DNA from: Actinomycetes bacterium
Lineage (GTDB): Bacteria; Actinomycetota; Actinomycetes; DATJPE01
DNA length: 64,000 bases
Direction of reading: 5' to 3'
Assembly (NCBI GenBank): GCA_035506535.1
Contig: DATJPE010000030.1
Coordinates: 84,081-148,080, forward strand
Shown: piece after piece, positions 33,399 through 45,378 of the stretch
Numbering within the stretch: the stretch's first letter is position 1
Layout of the letters: the number at the start of each line of letters is the position of its first letter
Translations under genes and position numbers: made by a program
The notes under the pieces: model-generated
What the model saw: the letters and a program-made list of their open reading frames with translations, nothing else
Databases searched by the model: none
What the model was told of the DNA's origin: nothing

Positions 33399-33454
33399 GC
33401 GCGGCTCGTCCGCGGGGATCCGACGACAGCTGACGGCGAAGGGAGGCGAGAGGC

Positions 33455-34005
<551 letters not shown>

Positions 34006-34009
<4 letters not shown>

Positions 34010-34698
34010 GCGAGAGCACCGAGCAGACCGAGGTCGTCCCGGCCGGCGTGGCCGCGCTGGAGGTCGTGGACGTCCGCCAGGGGATGTTCCACGGCAGCGG
34101 TGACACCTCGGGCTACGGCGGCCTCGTGCGTACCGTCGCGATGCCGGGCGCGACCCCGCGGCCGTACGGCGGCTGGTACGACGAGGCGGCCGACACCCTG
34201 ACCTCCCTGCTGCCGGACTACGACGCGGCGGTGGAGAAGGTCGTGGTCGAGCACGGCGACCTCACCTTCCACGTCCGCCGTGAGCACCTCGTCGACGTCG
34301 CTCGCGCACTGCGGGACGACCCGACGCTCCGCTTCGAGATGTGCGTCGGCGTGAGCGGCGTGCACTACCCCCACGACAGCGGACGCGAGCTGCACGCGAT
34401 CTACCCGCTTCTCTCGCTCACCCACAACCGGCGGCTGCGCCTCGAGGTGAGCTGTCCGGACGGGGATCCGACCATCCCCTCGCTCATGGGCGTGTACCCC
34501 TCGGTGGACTGGCACGAGCGGGAGACCTTCGACTTCTTCGGGATCGTCTTCACGGGACGTCCCGACCTCACGCGCATCCAGATGCCGGACGACTGGCCGG
34601 GCCACCCGCAGCGCAAGGACTACCCGCTCGGCGGCATCCCCGTGGAGTACAAGGGGGCAGAGATCCCGCCGCCCGACACGCGGAGGTCGTACTCCTGA
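34006..34698 (+). CDS. nuoC: NADH-quinone oxidoreductase subunit C
   Basis: The 230-residue peripheral subunit of complex I (30-kDa family) has the signature [21 protein letters not shown] followed by the [15 protein letters not shown] tail. It helps connect the NuoB/NuoD module with the rest of the arm. The ATG overlaps the nuoB stop (ATGA), and its stop overlaps nuoD (TGATG). The N-terminal 45 residues are actinobacterial and variable. NuoC and NuoD are separate here, unlike the fused NuoCD of enterobacteria. A paralogue is encoded at 55978. Confidence 0.96.
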
Positions 34699-36068
34699 TG
34701 AGCACCAACGTCGAGTTCGAGGGCGCTGCGTCCGAGCAGCCCGGCCCCGACCCGTACGCCGCCGGCGAGCGACGCACGACCGAGGGTCGTGTCTACACCG
34801 TCACCGGGCAGGACTGGGACGACGTCGTGTCGGGCGTCTCCGCCAACCGCGACGAGCGAGTGGTCGTGAACATGGGGCCGCAGCACCCGTCCACCCACGG
34901 CGTGCTGCGGCTGATCCTCGAGCTGGACGGCGAGACGGTCACCGAGGCGCGGGTGGGCATCGGCTACCTCCACACCGGCATCGAGAAGAACATGGAGTTC
35001 CGGACGTGGACGCAAGGCGTCACGTTCGTGACCCGGATGGACTACCTCACCCCGTTCTTCAACGAGACGGCGTACTGCCTGGCCGTCGAGAAGCTGCTCG
35101 GCATCACCGACCAGATCCCGGAGCGGGCCTCCGTGATCCGGGTGATGATGATGGAGCTCAACCGGATGTCCTCCCACCTGGTGGCGCTCGCCACGGGTGG
35201 GATGGAGCTCGGCGCGCTCACCGCCATGATCTTCGGTTTCCGCGAGCGCGAGACGATCCTCGACCTGTTCGAGCTGATCTCAGGGTTGCGGATGAACTCG
35301 GCGTACGTCCGGCCCGGTGGCGTGGCCCAGGACCTGCCTCCCGGCGCCGTCGACGCCGTCGCGGACGCCGTCGTCCTCCTGCGCAAGAACTACCAGGACA
35401 CGGCCTCGCTCCTGGTCGACAACGGGATCTGGATGGCGCGCACGCAGGACGTGGGCTACCTCGACCTGTCCGGATGCATGGCGCTGGGCATCACCGGCCC
35501 GATGCTGCGGGCGACCGGCCTGCCGTGGGACCTGCGCAAGTCGCAGCCGTACTGCGGTTACGAGAACTACGAGTTCGACGTACCCGTCCGCGACACGTGT
35601 GATGCCTACGGACGCTTCCTCATCCGCATCGCCGAGCTCGGCGAGTCGCTCAAGATCGTGGAGCAGTGCCTCGACAAGCTGCGCCCGGGGCCGGTCATGG
35701 TCGAGGACCGCAAGATCGGCTGGCCGGCGCAGCTGGCCCTGGGCGGCGACGGCCTGGGCAACAGCCTCGACCACATCCGCCACATCATGGGCGAGTCCAT
35801 GGAGGCGCTCATCCACCACTTCAAGCTGGTCACAGAGGGCTTCTCGGTGCCCGCGGGGCAGGCCTATGTGGCCGTGGAGTCCCCGCGCGGGGAGCTGGGG
35901 TGCCACGTCGTCAGCGACGGCGGCACGCGCCCCTACCGGGTCCACTTCCGCGACCCCTCGTTCACGAACCTGCAGTCGACGGCGGCGGTGTGCGAGGGGG
36001 GCCAGGTCGCTGACGTCATCGCGGCCGTCGCCTCGATCGACCCGGTGATGGGTGGGGTGGACCGCTGA
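34698..36068 (+). CDS. nuoD: NADH-quinone oxidoreductase subunit D
   Basis: The 456-residue 49-kDa-type subunit lines the quinone-binding cavity opposite NuoB. Conserved blocks are [60 protein letters not shown] and RDPSFTNLQ near the C-terminus. It descends from hydrogenase large subunits but lacks the nickel cysteines, as expected. The first 50 residues are a variable extension. ATG at 34698 overlaps the nuoC stop by one base. No second NuoD-like gene accompanies the NuoB/C/I-like trio at 55520-57014. Confidence 0.97.
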   Translation: MSTNVEFEGAASEQPGPDPYAAGERRTTEGRVYTVTGQDWDDVVSGVSANRDERVVVNMGPQHPSTHGVLRLILELDGETVTEARVGIGYLHTGIEKNMEFRTWTQGVTFVTRMDYLTPFFNETAYCLAVEKLLGITDQIPERASVIRVMMMELNRMSSHLVALATGGMELGALTAMIFGFRERETILDLFELISGLRMNSAYVRPGGVAQDLPPGAVDAVADAVVLLRKNYQDTASLLVDNGIWMARTQDVGYLDLSGCMALGITGPMLRATGLPWDLRKSQPYCGYENYEFDVPVRDTCDAYGRFLIRIAELGESLKIVEQCLDKLRPGPVMVEDRKIGWPAQLALGGDGLGNSLDHIRHIMGESMEALIHHFKLVTEGFSVPAGQAYVAVESPRGELGCHVVSDGGTRPYRVHFRDPSFTNLQSTAAVCEGGQVADVIAAVASIDPVMGGVDR

Positions 36069-36069
36069 C

Positions 36070-36735
36070 ATGCCTCTGACGTCGCAGACCCGTGAGCAGA
36101 TGCTCGAGATCGTGGCCCGCTACCCCCATCCGCGCTCCGCCCTTCTCCCGATGCTCCACCTGGTCCAGGCGGAGGAGGGTTACGTGAGCACGGATGGCAT
36201 CGCTCTGTGCGCTGACGTCCTGGACGTGACCACCGCCGAGGTCGCCGCAGTGGCCACCTTCTACTCGATGTACAAACGCCGGCCAGTGGGGGACTACCAC
36301 GTCGGGGTGTGCACGAACACGCTGTGCGCGGTCATGGGCGGCGACGCGATCTTCGCAGCGTTGAAGGAGCACCTCGAGGTCGGTAACGACGAGACCACGC
36401 CGGACGGTCGGATCACCCTCGAGCACGTCGAGTGCAACGCGGCGTGCGACTTCGCGCCGGTGGTGATGGTCAACTGGGAGTTCGTCGACAACGCCACGGT
36501 CGAGTCAGCCAAGGCTCTCGTCGACGACATCCGCGCCGGGAAGGAGGTCCGCTCCACCCGCGGACCCGCGGTGCGCACCTTCCGTGAGGTGGAACGGGTC
36601 CTCGCGGGGTATCCGGACGGGCTCGCCGACGAGGGTGTCGCGGCCGGTCCCGCGAGCCTGGCCGGGCTCGCCCTGGCCAAGGAGCTCGGGCACGTCGCGC
36701 CGGAGCCGGGCGCGTCGCCCGCGAAGGAGGGCTGA
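36070..36735 (+). CDS. nuoE: NADH-quinone oxidoreductase subunit E
   Basis: The 221-residue subunit has the thioredoxin-like 24-kDa fold binding the [2Fe-2S] cluster N1a. The ligands are Cys81, Cys86, Cys122 and Cys126 (GVCTNTLCAVMGG and HVECNAACDFAPVV). It sits beside NuoF in the NADH-oxidising module. The chosen ATG at 36070 lies just after the nuoD stop. The C-terminal tail beyond about residue 165 is alanine- and glutamate-rich and variable, which is usual in actinomycetes. Confidence 0.96.
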   Translation: MPLTSQTREQMLEIVARYPHPRSALLPMLHLVQAEEGYVSTDGIALCADVLDVTTAEVAAVATFYSMYKRRPVGDYHVGVCTNTLCAVMGGDAIFAALKEHLEVGNDETTPDGRITLEHVECNAACDFAPVVMVNWEFVDNATVESAKALVDDIRAGKEVRSTRGPAVRTFREVERVLAGYPDGLADEGVAAGPASLAGLALAKELGHVAPEPGASPAKEG

Positions 36736-36738
36736 GGC

Positions 36739-38040
36739 GTGCAGCTGACCCCTGTGCTCTCCGCGCACTGGGACGAGCCCGATTCCTGGACGCTCGCCGC
36801 CTACCGCCGTCACGGCGGGTACGAGGCGCTGCGCAAGGCCCTCGGCATGCACCCCGACGAGATCATCCAGCTCGTCAAGGACTCCGGTCTGCGCGGCCGC
36901 GGTGGTGCCGGCTTCCCGACTGGGATGAAGTGGGGGTTCATCCCGCAAGGCGACGGCAAGCCCCACTACCTCGTGGTCAACGCCGACGAGTCCGAGCCGG
37001 GCACGTGCAAGGACATGCCGCTGCTCATGGCCAACCCGCACGCCCTCGTCGAGGGAGTGGTCATCGCCTCGTACGCCATCCGTGCGCGGCACGCGTTCAT
37101 CTACGTCCGCGGCGAGGTGGTGCACATCGTCCGCCGCGTCCAGCAGGCGGTCGCCGACGCGCAGACTGCCGGATTCCTGGGCACGGACGTGCTCGGGTCC
37201 GGATACGACCTCGACATCACCGTGCACGCGGGGGCCGGCGCCTACATCTGCGGTGAGGAGACCGCCCTCCTCGACTCCCTCGAGGGCCGCCGCGGGCAGC
37301 CGCGCCTGCGCCCGCCGTTCCCGGCCATCGCCGGCCTGTACGCCAGCCCGACGGTCGTGAACAACGTCGAGTCGATCGCGAGCGTGCCGTCGATCGTCGC
37401 CAACGGCGCCGAGTGGTTCAAGAGCATGGGGACGGAGAAGTCCGCGGGGTACACGCTCTACTCGCTGTCCGGGCACGTGCAGCGGCCGGGGCAGTACGAA
37501 GCCCCGCTCGGCGTCACCCTGCGGGAGCTGCTGGACCTCGCGGGGGGCGTCCGCGAGGGACACGAGCTGAAGTTCTGGACCCCGGGTGGGTCCTCCACGC
37601 CGCTCCTGACGGCAGCGCACCTCGATGTCCCCCTCGACTACGAGGCAGTCGCCGCTGCCGGGTCCATGCTGGGCACGAAAGCGCTGCAGATCTTCGACGA
37701 GACCACCTCGGTCGTGCGCTGCGTCCTGCGCTGGACGGAGTTCTACAAGCACGAGTCGTGCGGCAAGTGCACGCCGTGTCGCGAAGGCACGTACTGGCTG
37801 GTGGACGTGCTCCGCCGCCTCGAGGCGGGCCAGGGCCACGAGGGAGACATCGAGCTGCTGCTGGACCTCTGCGACAACATTCTCGGAAAGGCGTTCTGCG
37901 CGCTCGGCGACGGTGCGACCAGCCCGATCACCTCCGCCATCGAGTTCTTCCGGGACGAGTTCGAGGCCGGGATGCACACGCCGGCCTGGGAGCTGTTCCC
38001 CTATGAGGCCGCCACCCTCTTCGCGGGAGCTCACGCCTGA
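36739..38040 (+). CDS. nuoF: NADH-quinone oxidoreductase subunit F
   Basis: The 433-residue subunit binds FMN and NADH and holds the [4Fe-4S] cluster N3. The FMN/NADH glycine-rich segment [46 protein letters not shown] and the cluster motif [16 protein letters not shown] are all present. It accepts the hydride from NADH and begins electron transfer along the peripheral arm. The GTG at 36739 follows the nuoE stop by 3 nt. Its stop overlaps the nuoG ATG. Confidence 0.97.
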   Translation: MQLTPVLSAHWDEPDSWTLAAYRRHGGYEALRKALGMHPDEIIQLVKDSGLRGRGGAGFPTGMKWGFIPQGDGKPHYLVVNADESEPGTCKDMPLLMANPHALVEGVVIASYAIRARHAFIYVRGEVVHIVRRVQQAVADAQTAGFLGTDVLGSGYDLDITVHAGAGAYICGEETALLDSLEGRRGQPRLRPPFPAIAGLYASPTVVNNVESIASVPSIVANGAEWFKSMGTEKSAGYTLYSLSGHVQRPGQYEAPLGVTLRELLDLAGGVREGHELKFWTPGGSSTPLLTAAHLDVPLDYEAVAAAGSMLGTKALQIFDETTSVVRCVLRWTEFYKHESCGKCTPCREGTYWLVDVLRRLEAGQGHEGDIELLLDLCDNILGKAFCALGDGATSPITSAIEFFRDEFEAGMHTPAWELFPYEAATLFAGAHA

Positions 38041-40481
38041 TGACCGTGACCACGACTGGTGGAGGTGTGCCAGTGGCCGCCGCCGACCTCGTCACCGTGA
38101 CCATCGACGGGATCGAGACCTCCGTGCCCAAGGGCACGCTGGTCATCCGCGCAGCCGAGCAGATCGGGCTGGCCATCCCCCGCTTCTGCGACCATCCGCT
38201 GCTGGACCCCGTGGGCGCGTGCCGGCAGTGCCTGGTGGAGGTCGAGGGTCAGCGCAAGCCCCTCGCGTCGTGCACCACGACCGTCACCGACGGGATGGTG
38301 GTCCGCACCCAGCTCACGTCGGCCGCGGCGGACAAGGCGCAGCAGGGCGTGATGGAGCTGCTGCTCATCAACCATCCCCTCGACTGCCCGATCTGCGACA
38401 AGGGCGGGGAGTGCCCGCTGCAGAACCAGGCGATGTCCAACGGGCGCGGCGAGTCCCGCTTCGACGGACCCAAACGGACCTTCCCCAAGCCGCTGCCCAT
38501 CTCCTCGCAGGTCCTGCTGGACCGGGAGCGCTGCATCTCGTGCGCCCGGTGCACGCGATTCTCGGCGCAGATCGCCGGCGACCCCTTCATCGAGCTGCTC
38601 GAGCGGGGTGCCGACCAGCAGGTCGGCACCGCCGAGGGCGCGCCGTTCGCGTCCTACTTCTCCGGCAACACGGTGCAGATCTGCCCGGTGGGGGCGCTGA
38701 CTGGGGCGGCGTACCGCTTCCGCTCCCGCCCGTTCGACCTGGTGTCCGCGCACAGCGTCTGCGAGCACTGCGCCTCGGGCTGCGCCCTGCGTACGGACCA
38801 CCGCCGCGGCGTGGTCCTGCGCCGGATGGCGGCCAACGACCCTGACGTCAACGAGGAGTGGAACTGCGACAAGGGCCGGTGGGCGTTCACCTATGCCGAC
38901 GAGCAGTACCGCCTCGCCGCTCCACTCGTCCGTGACGAGTCCGGGTCACTGGTGGAGACGTCCTGGCCCGACGCGCTGGACGTCGCGGCCCGCGGCCTCG
39001 CCGCTGCCAGGGACGCCGGCGGTGTCGGCCTCCTGCCCGGCGGGCGGGTCAGCCTCGAGGACGCCTACGCGTGGTCGAAGTTCGCCCGGGTCGTCCTGGG
39101 CACCAACGACGTGGACTTCCGTGCCCGTGCGCACTCCGCCGAGGAGGCCGACTTCCTCGCGGCGCACGTCGCCGGACGTGGTGTCCAGCTCACCTACGCC
39201 GACCTCGAGAGCGCGCCGTTGGTCCTCCTCGTGGCCTTCGAGCCCGAGGAGGAGTCGCCCATCGTGTTCCTGCGGCTGCGCAAGACCGTCCGGCAGGGGC
39301 GTACGCGAGTCGCGAGCATCGCGGCGTACGCCTCGCGCGGGCTCGACAAGCTCTCCGGCCAGCTGCTCGCGTGCACGCCCGGGGGCGAGGCACACGTGCT
39401 CGAGGCCCTGTCCGGAGGCAGCACCGGTGGTGGACTCGACGAGGCCTGGGCCGAGGTCGCCGAGGCGCTGCGCGCGCCCGACGCCATCGTCGTCGCCGGC
39501 GAGCGGCTGGCCGCTGTCGCCGGCGGCCTCAGCGCGCTGTCCCGTCTGGCGAGGTCGACCGGCGCCCGGATCGCCTGGATGCCCCGTCGGGCGGGCGAGC
39601 GCGGCGCGGTGGAGGCGGGTGCCCTCCCCGGCCTGCTGCCCGGCGGTCGCCCCGTGGCCGACGCACAGGCCCGGGTCGATGCCGCCGCGGCCTGGGGGGT
39701 CCCGGCGCTGCCGAGCACGCCGGGGCGTGACACCAACGCGATCCTGCGCGCGGCGGCCGACGGGACCCTGAGCGGCCTCGTCGTCGGAGGCGTCGACCCC
39801 GTCGACGTCCCCGGGGACGCCCTGGCGGCGATCCGGGCCGCGGGCTTCGTGGTCAGCCTCGAGCTGCGCACGTCCGCGGTGACCGAGATCGCCGACGTCG
39901 TCCTTCCGGTCGCACCCGTCGCCGAGAAGGCCGGCACGTTCCTGGACTGGGAGGGACGCCCGCGCGCCTTCGGTCCCGCCCTCGACTCCTCTGCTCTCTC
40001 CGACGCCGAGGTGCTCTCCGCGCTGGCCGATGAGCTGGGCGCGCCCATCGGCCTGGGCACCGTCGAGGCGGTCCGGCGCGAGCTGGCCGAGCTCGAGCCG
40101 TGGGAGGGCGAGCGACCCACCGCCCCTGACCTCCCCGCGGGCGACGCCGCGCAGCCGGCGGCCGGCGAGGCCGTCCTCGCGACCTGGCGCCTGCTGCTCG
40201 ACCGCGGCAGCCTCCAGGAGGGCGAGCCGCATCTCGCCGGCACCGCTCGTACGCCCGTCGCCCGCCTCTCGCCGGCGACGGCGTCGGAGATCGGCGCGGT
40301 CGACGGAGCGCCGCTCACGGTCTCCAGCGAGCGCGGTAGCGTCACCGTGCCCCTCTGTGTCACCTCGATGCCCGACCGGGTCGTCTGGCTCCCGGCGCAC
40401 TCAGCCGGCTGCTCGGCGCAGGCCGACCTCGCGGCCGGAGCGGGCACGGTCGTCCGCATCGCCCCTGGGAGCAGCGCATGA
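38040..40481 (+). CDS. nuoG: NADH-quinone oxidoreductase subunit G
   Basis: The 813-residue subunit carries several iron-sulfur clusters. The N-terminal ferredoxin-like domain has [21 protein letters not shown]. Next come the histidine-containing [16 protein letters not shown] and the [16 protein letters not shown] motifs. [17 protein letters not shown] with [10 protein letters not shown] provides the four cysteines of the extra cluster N7, found in enzymes from some menaquinone users. The remainder is a degenerate molybdopterin-oxidoreductase domain. It bridges NuoEF to the NuoI branch. The ATG overlaps the nuoF stop, and its stop overlaps nuoH. Confidence 0.96.
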   Translation: MTVTTTGGGVPVAAADLVTVTIDGIETSVPKGTLVIRAAEQIGLAIPRFCDHPLLDPVGACRQCLVEVEGQRKPLASCTTTVTDGMVVRTQLTSAAADKAQQGVMELLLINHPLDCPICDKGGECPLQNQAMSNGRGESRFDGPKRTFPKPLPISSQVLLDRERCISCARCTRFSAQIAGDPFIELLERGADQQVGTAEGAPFASYFSGNTVQICPVGALTGAAYRFRSRPFDLVSAHSVCEHCASGCALRTDHRRGVVLRRMAANDPDVNEEWNCDKGRWAFTYADEQYRLAAPLVRDESGSLVETSWPDALDVAARGLAAARDAGGVGLLPGGRVSLEDAYAWSKFARVVLGTNDVDFRARAHSAEEADFLAAHVAGRGVQLTYADLESAPLVLLVAFEPEEESPIVFLRLRKTVRQGRTRVASIAAYASRGLDKLSGQLLACTPGGEAHVLEALSGGSTGGGLDEAWAEVAEALRAPDAIVVAGERLAAVAGGLSALSRLARSTGARIAWMPRRAGERGAVEAGALPGLLPGGRPVADAQARVDAAAAWGVPALPSTPGRDTNAILRAAADGTLSGLVVGGVDPVDVPGDALAAIRAAGFVVSLELRTSAVTEIADVVLPVAPVAEKAGTFLDWEGRPRAFGPALDSSALSDAEVLSALADELGAPIGLGTVEAVRRELAELEPWEGERPTAPDLPAGDAAQPAAGEAVLATWRLLLDRGSLQEGEPHLAGTARTPVARLSPATASEIGAVDGAPLTVSSERGSVTVPLCVTSMPDRVVWLPAHSAGCSAQADLAAGAGTVVRIAPGSSA

Positions 40482-41812
40482 GCCTCACCCTCGCCGCCGC
40501 AGCCCCCTATGCCCCGCCCCCGTTCGACGACCCCTGGTGGATCTCCCTCATCAAGGTGCTCGGCGTGTTCGTCCTGCTGGTCCTGCTCACGCTGTTCACG
40601 ATCTGGGCGGAGCGCCGTGTCGTGGGGCGGATGCAGAACCGCATCGGTCCCAACCGGGTGGGCCCGGAGGGGCTCCTGCAGTCACTGATGGACGGGATCA
40701 AGCTGGCGCTCAAGGAGCAGATCCTCCCCAAGGCGGCGGACAACTGGGTCTATGTGCTGGCCCCGCTCATCGCGACCGGGACCGCCTTCCTGGCCTTCGG
40801 GGTCATCCCGCTCGGGCCTGAGGTCTCGATGTTCGGCCACGAGACGCCGCTGCAGGTGAGCGACTTCCCGATCGCGGTGCTCTATGTCGTAGCGGCCGCG
40901 TCCATCGGGATCTACGGCATCGTCCTCGGCGGGTGGTCCTCCGGCTCGACGTACCCGCTGCTGGGCGGGCTGCGCTCGAGCGCCCAGATGATCTCCTACG
41001 AGGTCGCGATGGGCCTGTCCTTCGTCGGCGTGTTCCTCTTCGCGGGCACCATGTCGACCTCCGGCATCGTCGCGGGCCAGCAGCACCTGTGGTACTGCCT
41101 GACGCTGGTGCCCTCGTTCGCGATCTACTGCATGTCGATGGTCGGGGAGACCAACCGCGCGCCCTTCGACCTGCCCGAGGCCGAGGGCGAGCTGGTCGGC
41201 GGCTTCCACACCGAGTACAGCTCGCTCACCTTCGCGCTGTTCTTCCTCGCGGAGTACGTCAACATGGTCACCGTCTCTGCGATGGCGACCACGCTCTTCC
41301 TCGGCGGCTGGCGCGCCCCTTGGCCGCTGTCGATCTGGTCCGGCGCGAACTCCGGGTGGGTGCCGCTCATCTGGTTCCTGGCCAAGGTCATGGTCTTCCT
41401 GTTCGTGTTCATCTGGCTGCGGGGAACCCTGCCTCGGCTGCGCTACGACCAGTTCATGCGGCTGGGCTGGAAGTTCCTCATCCCCGTCTCGTTGCTGTGG
41501 ATCCTCGCCGTCGCGACCCTGCGTGCGGCGGACAACGAGGGAGCCACCCGCGGGCAGCGCATGGTCATCGGCGTCGGCCTGGTCGCCGTCTTCGCCATCC
41601 TGTCCATCGCGTGGAGCCTCGCCGCCGAGCGACGAATCCGTGACGAGGAGCGCGCGGAGGACGAGCGCCGCGCCGAGCGGGCAAGGAACCCGCGGTTCAA
41701 GGAGCACCCCACCCCACCCCTGCCGGGTGAGAGCGTCCGGGAGCCGGTCACGGTGCCCGCCGCTGGATGGCCCGGGGACGGCCACGACGACAGCGACGAG
41801 GAGACGCCATGA
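40478..41812 (+). CDS. nuoH: NADH-quinone oxidoreductase subunit H
   Basis: The 444-residue polytopic membrane subunit forms much of the quinone channel and connects the peripheral arm to the proton pumps. Diagnostic stretches are [40 protein letters not shown] and [19 protein letters not shown]. Eight or so hydrophobic helices are visible. The C-terminal 60 residues are a charged arginine- and glutamate-rich extension typical of actinobacteria. The ATG overlaps the nuoG stop by 4 bp, and its stop overlaps nuoI. Confidence 0.97.
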   Translation: MSLTLAAAAPYAPPPFDDPWWISLIKVLGVFVLLVLLTLFTIWAERRVVGRMQNRIGPNRVGPEGLLQSLMDGIKLALKEQILPKAADNWVYVLAPLIATGTAFLAFGVIPLGPEVSMFGHETPLQVSDFPIAVLYVVAAASIGIYGIVLGGWSSGSTYPLLGGLRSSAQMISYEVAMGLSFVGVFLFAGTMSTSGIVAGQQHLWYCLTLVPSFAIYCMSMVGETNRAPFDLPEAEGELVGGFHTEYSSLTFALFFLAEYVNMVTVSAMATTLFLGGWRAPWPLSIWSGANSGWVPLIWFLAKVMVFLFVFIWLRGTLPRLRYDQFMRLGWKFLIPVSLLWILAVATLRAADNEGATRGQRMVIGVGLVAVFAILSIAWSLAAERRIRDEERAEDERRAERARNPRFKEHPTPPLPGESVREPVTVPAAGWPGDGHDDSDEETP

Positions 41813-42363
41813 GCGTGCCCGGCCGCGGTTTCGGGGTCACCTTCGGGACGATGTTCAAGCACGTCGTCACCGAGCAGTACCCCGAGGAGAAGAAGGAGAC
41901 CAAGCCGCGCTTCCACGGCCGTCACGTGCTGAACCGCCACCCTGACGGTCTCGAGAAGTGCATCGGCTGCGAGCTGTGCGCCTGGGCCTGCCCCGCCGAC
42001 GCCATCTACGTCGAGGGCGCGGACAACACCGACGAGCCAGGCGGGCGCTTCTCCCCCGGCGAGCGCTACGCCCGGGTCTACCAGATCAACTACCTTCGCT
42101 GCATCTTCTGCGGGCTGTGCATCGAGGCGTGCCCGACGCGATCGCTGACCATGTCCAACGACTTCGAGCTGGCCGACGACAGCCGGGCCAAGCTCATCTA
42201 CGAGAAGCAGGACCTGTTGGGTCCCCTCCTGCCTGGAATGCTCGAGGCCCCGCACCCGATGGTCCCCGGGACCACCGCGAAGGACTACTACGAGGGCAAG
42301 GTCACGCAAGCCGTCCCGGAGCAGGCGCCGGCCCTGGTGGCCGGCGAGGAGGCAGCGTCATGA
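41809..42363 (+). CDS. nuoI: NADH-quinone oxidoreductase subunit I
   Basis: The 184-residue two-cluster ferredoxin subunit (TYKY family) binds N6a and N6b through [17 protein letters not shown] and [18 protein letters not shown]. It hands electrons to cluster N2 on NuoB. The first 45 residues form the usual amphipathic arm that lies on the membrane. The ATG at 41809 overlaps the nuoH stop, and its stop overlaps nuoJ. A shorter paralogue with rearranged spacing is encoded at 56520. Confidence 0.97.
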   Translation: MSVPGRGFGVTFGTMFKHVVTEQYPEEKKETKPRFHGRHVLNRHPDGLEKCIGCELCAWACPADAIYVEGADNTDEPGGRFSPGERYARVYQINYLRCIFCGLCIEACPTRSLTMSNDFELADDSRAKLIYEKQDLLGPLLPGMLEAPHPMVPGTTAKDYYEGKVTQAVPEQAPALVAGEEAAS

Positions 42364-43142
42364 GCGGCCTGCTGGCGATGTCGACCGTGCCCGGCGAGAT
42401 CGCGTTCTGGATCCTCGCCATCGCGGCGGTCTTCGGCGCCCTGGCGATGCTGTGGAGCCGCAAGGCCGTTCACAGTGCCTTGTGGCTCGCCCTCACCATG
42501 ATCAGCCTGGCGTTCATGTACATCCTCCAGGACGCGGTCTTCCTGGGCATCGTGCAGATCGTCGTCTACACCGGCGCCGTCATGATGCTGTTCCTCTTCG
42601 TGCTGATGCTCGTCGGTGTGGACTCGAGCGACTCCCTCGTCGAGACCCTCCCGCACCAGCGCATCGCCGCCGTTCTCGTCGGGCTCGGCTTCGGCCTCCT
42701 CCTGGTGATCGGGCTCGGCCACGCGACGCTTGGCTCGGCCGAGGGGCTCGGCCCCGCCAACGAGGCTCAGGGCGGCAACGTGCAGGGACTCGCGGTCCTC
42801 ATCTTCAGCCGCTACGTCTGGGTGTTCGAGGTGACGTCCGCGCTGCTGATCGTCGCGGCGGTCGGCGCCATGGTGCTCGCGCACCGCGAGCGGCTGGCCG
42901 TCAGGGTGCGCCAGCGCGAGCTGTCCGAGCAGCGGGTGAGGACCGGGCGGCCGACCCCGCTCGCGGCTCCGGGCGTCTACGCGCGGCACAACGCTGTCGA
43001 CACTCCGGGCCTCCTGCCCGACGGCTCGCCGTCACCGGAGTCCGTACCCGTCGTGCTGTCCGCCCGCCCGGTGCGCAAGCCCGCGGCGCTCGAGGGTGCC
43101 GGCGAGACGCTGGTCGCCGAGGCCGAGGGAGGCGAGTCGTGA
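42360..43142 (+). CDS. nuoJ: NADH-quinone oxidoreductase subunit J
   Basis: The 260-residue membrane subunit has five hydrophobic helices. The third contains the conserved [21 protein letters not shown], the flexible helix involved in coupling quinone reduction to pumping. The C-terminal 80 residues after the last helix are polar and proline/alanine-rich, a long actinobacterial tail with no known role. The ATG overlaps the nuoI stop and its stop overlaps nuoK, so expression is coupled throughout. Confidence 0.96.
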   Translation: MSGLLAMSTVPGEIAFWILAIAAVFGALAMLWSRKAVHSALWLALTMISLAFMYILQDAVFLGIVQIVVYTGAVMMLFLFVLMLVGVDSSDSLVETLPHQRIAAVLVGLGFGLLLVIGLGHATLGSAEGLGPANEAQGGNVQGLAVLIFSRYVWVFEVTSALLIVAAVGAMVLAHRERLAVRVRQRELSEQRVRTGRPTPLAAPGVYARHNAVDTPGLLPDGSPSPESVPVVLSARPVRKPAALEGAGETLVAEAEGGES

Positions 43143-43438
43143 GCCCGTACGCCTACCTCGTGGTCTCCGCGCTGCTGTTCACCATCGGCGGCGCGGGCGT
43201 GCTGCTCCGTCGCAACGCGATCGTCGTCTTCATGTGCGTCGAGCTGATGCTCAACGCCTGCAACCTGTCCTTCGTCACCTTCTCCCGCATGCGCGGCAAC
43301 CTCGACGGTCAGGTGTTCGCGTTCTTCACCATGCTGGTCGCCGCAGCCGAGGTCGTCGTCGGGCTCGCGATCATCGTGACCATCTTCCGGACGCGACGCT
43401 CGGCCTCGGTCGACGACGCCAACCTGCTCAAGTACTGA
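43139..43438 (+). CDS. nuoK: NADH-quinone oxidoreductase subunit K
   Basis: The 99-residue subunit with three membrane helices belongs to the Mrp-antiporter-like family. The two buried glutamates of the proton path are in [16 protein letters not shown] and [14 protein letters not shown]. Length is exactly that of the family. The GTG at 43139 overlaps the nuoJ stop by 4 bp. Confidence 0.96.
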   Translation: MSPYAYLVVSALLFTIGGAGVLLRRNAIVVFMCVELMLNACNLSFVTFSRMRGNLDGQVFAFFTMLVAAAEVVVGLAIIVTIFRTRRSASVDDANLLKY

Positions 43439-43442
43439 GCCG

Positions 43443-45377
43443 ATGGGGACCTCCGTGCACCTGAACCTCCTCGCCGAGGGGACCGAGCACACCGTGAGTG
43501 CCACGGGTGCCTTCTCCCTGACGTGGCTGCTCGTGGCGCTCCCCCTGCTCGGTGCCGCAGTGCTGCTCCTGGGTGGGCGGCGCACCGACCGCTTCGGCCA
43601 CCTGCTCGGGTGCGCCACCGTGCTCGTGGCCTTCGTCATCGGCTGTGTCGAGTTCGCCGCCATGCTCGGACGCAGCTCCGGCGATCGCTCGGTGACCCAG
43701 CACCTCTACACCTGGATCCCGGTCGGGACGTTCCACGTCGACGTCGGCTTCACCCTCGACCAGCTGTCCATGGTCTTCGTGCTGCTCATCACCGGGGTGG
43801 GCTCGCTCATCCACATCTACTCGATCGGCTACATGGCCCACGACCCGGACCGGCGGCGTTTCTTCGCCTACCTGAACCTGTTCGTGGCCTCGATGCTCCT
43901 GCTCGTCCTGGCCGACAGCTACCTGACGCTGTACGTCGGGTGGGAGGGCGTGGGCCTTGCCTCCTACCTGCTCATCGGGTTCTGGAACGAGAACCCGACG
44001 TACGCCGCCGCGGCGAAGAAGGCGTTCGTCGTCAACCGGGTCGGTGACATGGGCCTGTCCATCGCGATCATGGTCATGTTCGCGACCTTCGGCACGGTGA
44101 GCATCGCGGGGGTGTCGGCCGGGGCGTCGCAGGCGACGAGCGGAGCACTTCTCGCGATGGGCTTGCTCCTCCTGCTCGGCGCGTGCGGCAAGTCCGCCCA
44201 GGTCCCCCTGCAGTCCTGGCTCGGCGATGCCATGGCCGGTCCCACCCCGGTCTCCGCGCTGATCCACGCGGCCACCATGGTGACCGCGGGCGTCTACCTC
44301 ATCGCCCGCTCCAGCGCGATCTACGACGCCTCGCACGGCGCGCGGATCGCGGTGGTGACCATCGGGACGGTCACCTTGCTCTTCGGCGCCATCATCGGTT
44401 GCGCCAAGGACGACATCAAGAAGGCCCTCGCGGCCTCGACGATGAGCCAGATCGGCTACATGTTCCTCGCCGCCGGGCTGGGTCCGGCCGGCTACGCCTT
44501 CGCGATAGCGCACCTGCTGGCGCACGGCTTCTTCAAGGCCGACATGTTCCTCGGCGCCGGCTCGGTGATGCACGGGATGGGCGACGAGACGGACATGCGG
44601 CGTTTCGGTGGCCTGCGAATACCCATGGCCCTGACCTTCTGGACCTTCGTCTGCGGCTGGCTGGCGATCATCGGGGTCCCGCCCTTCTCGGGGTTCTTCA
44701 CCAAGGACAAGATCATCGAGGCAGGCCTCAACGACAGCTGGCTCGTGGGGCTGCTCGCGATGCTCGGCGCGGCCATCACCGCCTTCTACATGTCGCGACT
44801 GGTCTTCATGACGTTCTTCGGCGAGCGACGCTGGGAGTCCGACCGGCACCCCCACGAGTCGCCCGCCGTGATGATGGCCCCGGTCACCATCCTCGCGGCC
44901 GGATCCGTCGTCATCGGTGGCTTCCTGATCCTCAACAACCGCCTGGTCGACTGGCTCGCCCCGGTCGTGGGCACCCCGCCGGAGGGGACCGAGCGGCTGA
45001 GCCCCGCCGCGGTCAGCGTCATCACCCTCGTTCTCGTTGCCGGAGGGCTGTTCCTCGCCTGGCAGACCTACGGGGCCAAGCCGGTGCCGATCACCGCTCC
45101 GGCGGGCGGGGGGCTCACCCGCGCCGCGCGGCAGGACTTGTACGGCGACGCGTTCAACGAGGCCGTGTTCATGCGTCCCGGCCAGTACCTCACCCGTCTG
45201 CTCGTCTTCTTCGACAACCGCGTCGTCGACGGGGCGGTCAACGGCCTGGCGGCACTCATCGGCGGAATCTCCGGGCGGGTCAGACGCTTCCAGACCGGGT
45301 TCGTCCGCACCTATGCCCTGTCCATGTTCGCCGGCGCCGCGATCGTGGTCGCCGCCGTCGTGCTGGTGAGGATCTGA
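43443..45377 (+). CDS. nuoL: NADH-quinone oxidoreductase subunit L
   Basis: The 644-residue distal antiporter-like pump of complex I has about 14-16 hydrophobic helices. Conserved landmarks are [54 protein letters not shown] and [19 protein letters not shown]. Toward the C-terminus is the long lateral helix region followed by the last span ([15 protein letters not shown]). The ATG at 43443 lies 4 nt after the nuoK stop. It is followed by nuoM with a 1-nt gap. Confidence 0.96.
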   Translation: MGTSVHLNLLAEGTEHTVSATGAFSLTWLLVALPLLGAAVLLLGGRRTDRFGHLLGCATVLVAFVIGCVEFAAMLGRSSGDRSVTQHLYTWIPVGTFHVDVGFTLDQLSMVFVLLITGVGSLIHIYSIGYMAHDPDRRRFFAYLNLFVASMLLLVLADSYLTLYVGWEGVGLASYLLIGFWNENPTYAAAAKKAFVVNRVGDMGLSIAIMVMFATFGTVSIAGVSAGASQATSGALLAMGLLLLLGACGKSAQVPLQSWLGDAMAGPTPVSALIHAATMVTAGVYLIARSSAIYDASHGARIAVVTIGTVTLLFGAIIGCAKDDIKKALAASTMSQIGYMFLAAGLGPAGYAFAIAHLLAHGFFKADMFLGAGSVMHGMGDETDMRRFGGLRIPMALTFWTFVCGWLAIIGVPPFSGFFTKDKIIEAGLNDSWLVGLLAMLGAAITAFYMSRLVFMTFFGERRWESDRHPHESPAVMMAPVTILAAGSVVIGGFLILNNRLVDWLAPVVGTPPEGTERLSPAAVSVITLVLVAGGLFLAWQTYGAKPVPITAPAGGGLTRAARQDLYGDAFNEAVFMRPGQYLTRLLVFFDNRVVDGAVNGLAALIGGISGRVRRFQTGFVRTYALSMFAGAAIVVAAVVLVRI

Positions 45378-45378
45378 C